Below, piece after piece: positions 7,442 through 12,076 of a DNA stretch of 12,076 bases. The stretch is from NCBI GenBank assembly GCA_945862035.1, contig CAMAXB010000066.1:1-12076 (forward strand), in the 5' to 3' direction. Under the pieces are notes generated by a model that was not told where the DNA came from, searched no databases, and saw only the letters and a program-made list of their open reading frames with translations. Position 1 is the stretch's first letter, and the number at the start of each line of letters is the position of its first letter. Both the position numbers and the translations under genes were made by a program. The stretch is from Opitutus sp. GAS368. GTDB lineage: Bacteria > Verrucomicrobiota > Verrucomicrobiia > Opitutales > Opitutaceae.

Positions 7442-8830
7442 TTACTGCAGCCGAATCGGCAGGCGGGAAATGCGGCCGGCGAGGTCCCTGAAGATCTCGC
7501 TTGTTTTCTGATCGCCCGCCGGGCCGGTGCGGAGCGAGCGGAGGGGCGTGAAGTCGGTGACGATCGCGCAGTAGTCGCTGCTCACCATGATGCCGAGAAG
7601 TTCGCCGGTCTTGCTCAGGACCAAGTCGCCCCGTGACGGCGAGAAGTCGCCAATGAGTCGCCGGACGAGCCGGTTGTCCATGCGCACATAGTTCGGATTC
7701 GTCGGGTCGAGCTTGAAGGGTACCTCGCCGTAGCCCGAGCCGCCATTGGCGATCAGCAGCGCATCCGGAAACTTGAACGGGTCCGCGGCCAATTCGTACA
7801 CCCTGGCGCCCAGCGCCGCAACCTGGCTGGAGTCGACCGGGACGGCCACGACGCGCGGATCGACGCGCAGAAAATGGATCGCCGGCGCTGTGGTGCGGTA
7901 CATGCCCTTGGCGAAGGTGACGTTGAGTGCCAGCCAGTCCGGCGCCAGCTCGCGGATCGCAAAGGGCGTGTCGTCCACATGCAGCAGGGCGTAGGTCGCC
8001 TGACCATCGGTCACGAGCACCGTGCGGGCGTCAGAGGCCCGGTTAAGCGGACCGAGCAGGGCCTGACGCACGGTCGCGAAATTGGTCGAGACGCGGTTGG
8101 CCACGAAATCGCTGAACAGCGTATTCGCGTTGAGCGGGCGGTTGTCGCGGATCTCTCGTGTCAGGTCGGCGGATTTTTCCGCCAGTTGGCCAACGCCTTG
8201 GGCGAGCGAGGCGTTGGCCTCCTGGACCTTCTGGCGCTCGACGCGCTCGGTCTCCGCCTGCTGGCGGAAGCTCTCGGCCGTCTCGCGGAGGAGCCCCTTC
8301 TCCTGTTCGGCGACCTGGACGGCCACGCTCAGGGATTCGATGCGCTGGCGGGCCTCCGTTTGCTGCTGCTCGAGGGCGGCGAGCTGGTCGCGCTGGCGGA
8401 GCGCCTCGGCCTCGCGCTGCTCGAGATCGCGCTGGAGCTGCTCGAGCCGCTCCTTGGAGAGGGAGGCGTCGCGGGAGGCGGCCTCCACCTGCCGGGACAA
8501 GTCCGCGGCGCTCTGGCGGGTTTGATCGAGCGAGGTGGCCAGCTGGGCACGCTCGCCCTGCAGGGCGGCGACATTCTGTTCGCGCGCGGCCAGCGAGGCG
8601 GCGGTGGACTCAAGTTGCGACGCGAGCTGCTCGCGCTGCGTCCGCTCGTCCGCCAAAGAGAGCTGCATCAGGGCGACCATGTCCTGATCGGCGGTCCGGG
8701 CGCCCGGCGTGCTGAGGGGCGCAGCGGGCGTGGCCGCCGGGCGCACGGGTTCCGCCTGCTCCCAGCTGGTGAGCGCCAGCAGGGTGAGCAGGAGAAAATC
8801 GCAGAGGATGAGGAGCAGTGTCTTGTTCAT
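7442..8830 (-). CDS. Membrane-anchored coiled-coil protein with degenerate trypsin-like C-terminus; function unknown
   Basis: 462 residues. Residues 4-21 (TLLLILCDFLLLTLLALT) form a single N-terminal membrane anchor, followed by a Pro/Ala-rich linker (25-45). A long coiled coil spans about 55-228, rich in Gln, Glu, Arg and Ala with heptad-like Leu (LEQLQRDLEQREAEALRQR). The C-terminal globular part (235-462) has short beta-like strands. Around 396-416 (PSRGDLVLSKTGELLGIMV) it resembles the GDSGGP...GxLxGI segment of trypsin/HtrA folds, but with no serine nucleophile; this is inference from pattern only. I recall similar proteins in Verrucomicrobiota without assigned function. It is the second gene of a pair, starting 6 nt after the stop of the multi-pass membrane protein gene, so the two are almost surely co-transcribed and may form one envelope complex. 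No clear Shine-Dalgarno is visible. Confidence 0.85.
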   Translation of the reverse strand: MNKTLLLILCDFLLLTLLALTSWEQAEPVRPAATPAAPLSTPGARTADQDMVALMQLSLADERTQREQLASQLESTAASLAAREQNVAALQGERAQLATSLDQTRQSAADLSRQVEAASRDASLSKERLEQLQRDLEQREAEALRQRDQLAALEQQQTEARQRIESLSVAVQVAEQEKGLLRETAESFRQQAETERVERQKVQEANASLAQGVGQLAEKSADLTREIRDNRPLNANTLFSDFVANRVSTNFATVRQALLGPLNRASDARTVLVTDGQATYALLHVDDTPFAIRELAPDWLALNVTFAKGMYRTTAPAIHFLRVDPRVVAVPVDSSQVAALGARVYELAADPFKFPDALLIANGGSGYGEVPFKLDPTNPNYVRMDNRLVRRLIGDFSPSRGDLVLSKTGELLGIMVSSDYCAIVTDFTPLRSLRTGPAGDQKTSEIFRDLAGRISRLPIRLQ

Positions 8831-8836
8831 GACGCG

Positions 8837-10492
8837 TCAGGCCACGGGAACCTGCATCGCCGCCTGGCCCTCGAGGATGAGCTTGTGCTTGAACGGGCGG
8901 ACGTGGCGGATCTTGACCAACGCAACGCAGGTGATGCCGAAGAGATTCGAGGAGTAGGCGGCGAGCAGGTTGGGCTCGATCACGCCCAGCACCTGAAGCA
9001 CAAGGGCGGTGGCGGTGCCGCCAATGCCGATGTAGAGGCCGCCATCGAAAAGGTTTTCCTCGTTTTCCATCAGCCTGAGTTTGACGAGCGGGGGCACGGG
9101 CTGGCGGGAGACCTCGCTGATCTTCAGGAGGCAGATGAAGTACATGCCGACCTGCAGGGCGGCGAAGAACGCGATCGAGATGAGGGTGGAGGTGTCCATG
9201 GAAAGGGTGGTTGGGGTCGGTTGGGCGGAAGTGGTGTCGGTGATACTGGCGAGGACCGGGATAGTCAGCTTGACCCGATACTCGGAAATCGGCTCGGCCT
9301 TAAGCAGGAAAGGTTCGGTGCCCAGAATGAGCAGGCCGGCGGTGAGCAGGGCGAGCGCGCCGGCGGCGAATCGCGGGAACCGCACAAGATCCGTCGACGT
9401 GAAGAGCTTTCGTTCCAGACCGCGAAAGAGGCAGAAGGCTCCCAGAAGGAAACCGAGGTATTTCGCCGCAAGCGTGCCCCGCGGGTGGAGCAGACCGATC
9501 TCGGCGATGGCACTGAGCGCCGGGCCGGAGGTGCGGTTGACCGGAACTTGGCGCAGGAGGAGCTGGGCCGCGGCTCCGCGGCCGGAGCGCAGGGCGAGGC
9601 GCAGGTCATCGAGCCCACTGCGGCCGAAGCGCAGGAGATAGGCCGCCACGCGATCGGCGGAATCGGAAAAGAGCGCCGCCGTATAGATCAGGGGAAGCTG
9701 TTCGGGGTCCACCCGGCCCAGGTGCGCGAACTCGCCGACCGTCTTCGTGCTGTCGGTCCGGCGCAGGAGTTCGCCGAGCTGGATCCAGTCGAGTCGCTGG
9801 CCGAGCGACAGCAAATCGAGGTAGAAGAGTTCGAGTGCGCCGAGTTCGCCGACGGTCGTGGCGGCCTCGGCGAGACCCCGGAGCTCACGCTGCAACGGAG
9901 CGGAGAGGTGTTCTCCCTGGTAAAGAAGCGCGCCCAGCAGGATTACGGCGTCGAGGGATTGCCCGCCCGGGCGTCCCGCCGGGACAAAATGGCTGGTCCG
10001 GTCGATGGCCTGCGTGGCGAGGAGAGCCTGCACGCCTTGGGAGCGCGAAGCGCCAAGAAAGCCCCGCAGCGCGGTGCGAGCCTCGCGCGTGATAAAGAAA
10101 GTCAGGACTGGGGTGCTCGCGGAGCGCCCCGTGTTCTCGGAACGCCTGAACAGGGGATCAAGGAAGGGATCCCAGCCGCCCCAGGCAATCAGCTCGGGTT
10201 GAAGGGCAGTCTCGCGGGCAAAGCGCTCGCCCAAGGCGTCCGCCTGCGGGTCGCCGATCAGGCGGGCGGTGGCCAGCACCAGTCCCGCCGGACCCGGCTT
10301 CTCCTCGTCGAGCAGTTGCCCGCCGTAGGCGGCAACCCCGGGCGTGCCGCGGCCGGCCGCTTCCAGCAAGGCCGGGGTGATCGCGCCAAAGTTGACGGGA
10401 ATCAGCCACGCCGCGACGACCGCCCCAACGCCGGCGAGCAGCCAGGCGAGGGTCGGCAGCGGGGCCGGGCGGGGCGGAGGGGCGTCGCTCAT
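8837..10492 (-). CDS. Multi-pass membrane protein of unknown function
   Basis: 551 residues; I do not recognise a family. A Pro-rich N-terminus precedes a first membrane segment (about 13-34). A large Leu/Ala-rich region of about 300 residues (36-338) follows, probably outside the cytoplasm and largely helical. It contains repeated helix pairs such as ELGALELFYLDLLSLGQRL and SDSADRVAAYLLRFGRSGLDDL, loosely like an alpha-solenoid. Further hydrophobic segments lie at about 341-357, 375-396, 435-455, 484-504 and 510-527. A polar Thr/Ser-rich loop (405-433) separates two of them. The C-terminal tail is basic (KIRHVRPFKHK). It is the first gene of the two-gene unit with the coiled-coil protein and is divergent from peptide deformylase (65 bp between the starts). 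The gene is real by length, operon spacing and hydrophobicity pattern. Confidence 0.85.
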   Translation of the reverse strand: MSDAPPPRPAPLPTLAWLLAGVGAVVAAWLIPVNFGAITPALLEAAGRGTPGVAAYGGQLLDEEKPGPAGLVLATARLIGDPQADALGERFARETALQPELIAWGGWDPFLDPLFRRSENTGRSASTPVLTFFITREARTALRGFLGASRSQGVQALLATQAIDRTSHFVPAGRPGGQSLDAVILLGALLYQGEHLSAPLQRELRGLAEAATTVGELGALELFYLDLLSLGQRLDWIQLGELLRRTDSTKTVGEFAHLGRVDPEQLPLIYTAALFSDSADRVAAYLLRFGRSGLDDLRLALRSGRGAAAQLLLRQVPVNRTSGPALSAIAEIGLLHPRGTLAAKYLGFLLGAFCLFRGLERKLFTSTDLVRFPRFAAGALALLTAGLLILGTEPFLLKAEPISEYRVKLTIPVLASITDTTSAQPTPTTLSMDTSTLISIAFFAALQVGMYFICLLKISEVSRQPVPPLVKLRLMENEENLFDGGLYIGIGGTATALVLQVLGVIEPNLLAAYSSNLFGITCVALVKIRHVRPFKHKLILEGQAAMQVPVA

Positions 10493-10557
10493 GGGACAAT
10501 ACTATCGAGTTGCGGGAGGCGGGAGGCAAACCCACCTTTGGGCAAACAGACAGACCG

Positions 10558-11130
10558 ATGCCGCTCCCGATTGTTCACTATAATGACCCGATCCTGCGCA
10601 AAAAAGGCGCCAAGGTCACCGCCTTCACGCCTGAAATTGCCGGCCTTGCCAACGGCATGGTCGGGGCCATGAACGAGGCCGGCGGGATTGGCCTCGCCGC
10701 GCAGCAGGTTGGCCTGGCCCTGCAACTGTGCATTGTCGACCTCACCGGGGCGAAACGCGACTTCACCTGGGAAATCGATGGCAAGAAGCCCCCCCTGGAG
10801 CTCTGGATGCCCATGGCCCTGGTCAACCCGATCGTCACCGTACTCCCCGGGCCGGAGGACGTGTACGAGGAGGGTTGTCTGTCCTTCCCGGAGATCCGCG
10901 GCGACATTGTCCGTCCGGATGCCATCCGCGTGCAGTTTAGCGACCTCGACGGGCATCCGCACGTCCTCGTCTGCAACGGCCTGCTTGCCCGTTGCGTGCA
11001 GCATGAGGTCGACCACCTCAACGGCACCCTCTTCATCGACCACATGACGAAGAAGGTGCGCACCGAGGTTGATGCGGCGGTCAAAGAGCTCGCCAAGCGC
11101 ACCCGCGAGGCAAACAAGCCCAAGGCCTGA
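10558..11130 (+). CDS. def: Peptide deformylase
   Basis: 190 residues. It removes the N-formyl group from the initiator methionine of nascent proteins, using a bound Fe2+ (or other metal) in the cytoplasm. The three family motifs are intact: GIGLAAQQ (43-50), EGCLS (105-109, metal ligand Cys107) and QHEVDH (148-153, ligands His149 and His153, catalytic Glu150). An insertion-like segment WEIDGKKPPLELWMP (71-85) lengthens the loop before the second beta sheet. The start is taken as ATG 10558 (MPLPIVHYNDPILRKKG), which matches the usual def N-terminus. A TTG at 10510 in the same frame would add 16 residues unlike the family. No Shine-Dalgarno precedes the ATG; the purine-rich GGGAGGCGGGAGG is about 30 nt upstream. 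The adenosyltransferase gene follows 24 nt after the stop, likely in the same transcript. Confidence 0.95.
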   Translation: MPLPIVHYNDPILRKKGAKVTAFTPEIAGLANGMVGAMNEAGGIGLAAQQVGLALQLCIVDLTGAKRDFTWEIDGKKPPLELWMPMALVNPIVTVLPGPEDVYEEGCLSFPEIRGDIVRPDAIRVQFSDLDGHPHVLVCNGLLARCVQHEVDHLNGTLFIDHMTKKVRTEVDAAVKELAKRTREANKPKA

Positions 11131-11154
11131 GCCCGGTTCGCCGGCGTCCGTAAC

Positions 11155-11688
11155 ATGTCGCGCAGCATCGCAACCCGCACGGGGGACGACGGCACCACCT
11201 CCCTGCTTTACGGCCAGCGGGTGCCCAAGGACCACCCGCAGATCGAGGCCTTGGGCGCCTTTGACGAGTTGAACGCCGCGCTGGGCCTGGCGAAGGCGAC
11301 CTGCCCCTCCCCCGAGGTCCGGGTGGAATTGGAGCGCGCCCAGACCGACCTGATCGCCCTGATGGGCGAACTCGCCTGCGCCGAGGCCGACCAGGCGCGC
11401 TACCTCGCCTCCACCTTTGTCCGCCTCGACGACGCGGCGCTCGCCCGGCTGGATGCGGGCGTGGCCGCGATCGAGGCGCAGGCGCCGAGTTTTGCCGGCT
11501 GGGCCACGCCCGGTGCGAACGTCCACGCCGCCGCGCTGGAAGTCGCCCGCACCGTCGCCCGCCGGGCGGAGCGTCGACTCTGCGGATTGCCGGCGCACGG
11601 ACGCTCCGTTCGCCCCCTGCTGATGCGCTACACAAACCGCCTCGCCGATCTGCTCTGGCTGATGGCCCGGCGGGCGGAGCAAGGCTAA
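11155..11688 (+). CDS. pduO: Cob(I)alamin adenosyltransferase, PduO type
   Basis: 177 residues. It transfers the adenosyl group of ATP to cob(I)alamin to make coenzyme B12 (adenosylcobalamin), acting as a trimer in the cytoplasm. The family signature is complete: N-terminal ATP loop TRTGDDGTTSLLYGQRVPKD (7-26), ALGAFDELNAALGLA (32-46), the central helix motif ARTVARRAERRL (131-142) with the ATP-binding arginines, and the C-terminal YTNRLADLLWLMAR (159-172). Length is normal for PduO-type enzymes, and this fold is unrelated to CobA/BtuR. With peptide deformylase 24 nt upstream it probably forms a small operon, a grouping with no obvious functional link. The symbol is a family name; an orthologue could equally be annotated cobO or atr. 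No Shine-Dalgarno is visible. Confidence 0.93.
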   Translation: MSRSIATRTGDDGTTSLLYGQRVPKDHPQIEALGAFDELNAALGLAKATCPSPEVRVELERAQTDLIALMGELACAEADQARYLASTFVRLDDAALARLDAGVAAIEAQAPSFAGWATPGANVHAAALEVARTVARRAERRLCGLPAHGRSVRPLLMRYTNRLADLLWLMARRAEQG

Positions 11689-11722
11689 GCCGCCTCCTCG
11701 CGGGGCCTCGGACTCGATCAGT

Positions 11723-12076
11723 TTGCCGTCCCCTGCCGCCGCCGGTCGGACGCCGGAATGGTGGTTCGGGCAGACCCTCGTGTTTGTGCTCGCCGTGCTC
11801 TCCGCGGGCAGCCTCGACGCACCCTTTGTGTTCGATGATCAGGCGTCCCTCCCGAACAACGCCTCGATTCGAAGCTTGGGCACCGCGCTCGCGCCTGCGG
11901 TCGGAATATCCGTAGGCCGCGCACAACCACGGGAGTCTGTACCTTCAGAGCGGCCGATGGCTCGAGGCAGACGCGCAGATGGAAGCAACGGTCAAGGCCG
12001 CGCCCGCGCGCACGCGAAAGTTTGCAGCGGCGGCGAGCGCGCTGAGCGACGGCCAGCCGGATCCCGGCACCGCCCG
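11723..12076 (+). pseudogene. Remnant of a membrane/TPR protein (PMT-like N-terminus joined out of frame to a TPR tail), runs off window
   Basis: The frame from TTG 11723 reads PSPAAAGRTPEWWFGQTLVF, then a hydrophobic stretch (VLAVLSAG) and SLDAPFVFDDQASLPNNASI up to GTALAPAVGISV (to about 11915). This is the typical start of multi-pass, TPR-containing membrane proteins of the O-mannosyltransferase-like type (DAPFVFDD...NP.I). The expected membrane domain does not follow. From about 11925, in another frame, the sequence reads NHGSLYLQSGRWLEADAQME and continues ATVKAAPAR, which resembles a TPR unit near the C-terminus of such proteins. A large internal deletion with a frame change would explain both pieces. 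The first frame stays open to the window end but loses protein-like character after GISV. The start and the true right end are uncertain. Confidence 0.5.

Noticed and set aside
10493..10557. Divergent promoter for def and the membrane module
   Set aside because: The 65-bp gap must contain start signals, but TTGCCT and TAGTAT on the minus strand are 19 bp apart and otherwise poor, so I do not place a promoter.
10510..10557. N-terminal extension of peptide deformylase from TTG 10510
   Set aside because: The 16 extra residues do not resemble the family; the ATG at 10558 gives the normal N-terminus.
7874..10672. A 932-codon open frame on the + strand spanning both genes of the membrane module
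   Set aside because: It is antisense to two well-supported genes and reads into def in the wrong frame. Its protein is low-complexity Gly/Arg/Glu/Leu with no domain, as expected for the antisense of GC-rich coiled-coil and Leu-rich genes.
10489..11682. 397-codon minus-strand frame opposite def and the adenosyltransferase
   Set aside because: It covers two genes with complete catalytic motifs on the other strand and has no protein-family features of its own.

Overview
The window is a high-GC stretch of a bacterial chromosome. The gene content and protein style point to Verrucomicrobiota, most likely an Opitutaceae-like organism. The reasons are the peptide deformylase / PduO-type cobalamin adenosyltransferase pair, a coiled-coil membrane protein opening MNKTLLLILCDFLLL, the scarcity of Shine-Dalgarno sequences, and intergenic palindromes of a kind I associate with that group. 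The assignment is from memory and was not searched.

Layout from left to right: (1) 52-2061 (+), a complete UvrD/PcrA/Rep-type superfamily 1 DNA helicase. (2) 2091-2234, a short intergenic element shaped like a nested imperfect palindrome, exactly filling the gap between convergent genes. (3) 2234-4816 (-), a secreted caspase-like (C14) cysteine protease with five tandem pre-peptidase C-terminal (PPC)-type beta domains before the catalytic domain and an EF-hand-like loop within it. (4) 4817-5479, a gene-poor stretch holding a perfect 8-bp-stem hairpin, the frameshifted remnant of a RidA-family gene, and a second dispersed-type inverted repeat. (5) 5480-6472 (-), an aldo/keto reductase very close to E. 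coli Gpr/YghZ. (6) 6562-7350 (+), a dienelactone hydrolase pseudogene, collinear throughout but carrying two in-frame stops and apparently a lost ATG. (7) 7442-8830 and 8837-10492 (both -), a two-gene unit separated by 6 nt. It encodes a multi-pass membrane protein of unknown function, then a membrane-anchored coiled-coil protein whose C-terminus looks like a degenerate trypsin fold. (8) 10558-11130 and 11155-11688 (+), peptide deformylase and cobalamin adenosyltransferase, divergent from unit 7. (9) 11723 to the window end (+), an apparently broken membrane/TPR protein gene: an N-terminal piece and a TPR-like piece in different frames.

The housekeeping parts (helicase, deformylase, adenosyltransferase) are ordinary. 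The less ordinary parts are the PPC-caspase, the uncharacterised membrane/coiled-coil pair, and the three decayed genes (RidA, dienelactone hydrolase, TPR protein), which suggest this locus is losing accessory metabolic genes. I found no CRISPR array, tRNA, rRNA, insertion sequence or phage gene. I do not claim a wholly new system; the best candidates for one are the pair at 7442-10492 and the caspase gene.
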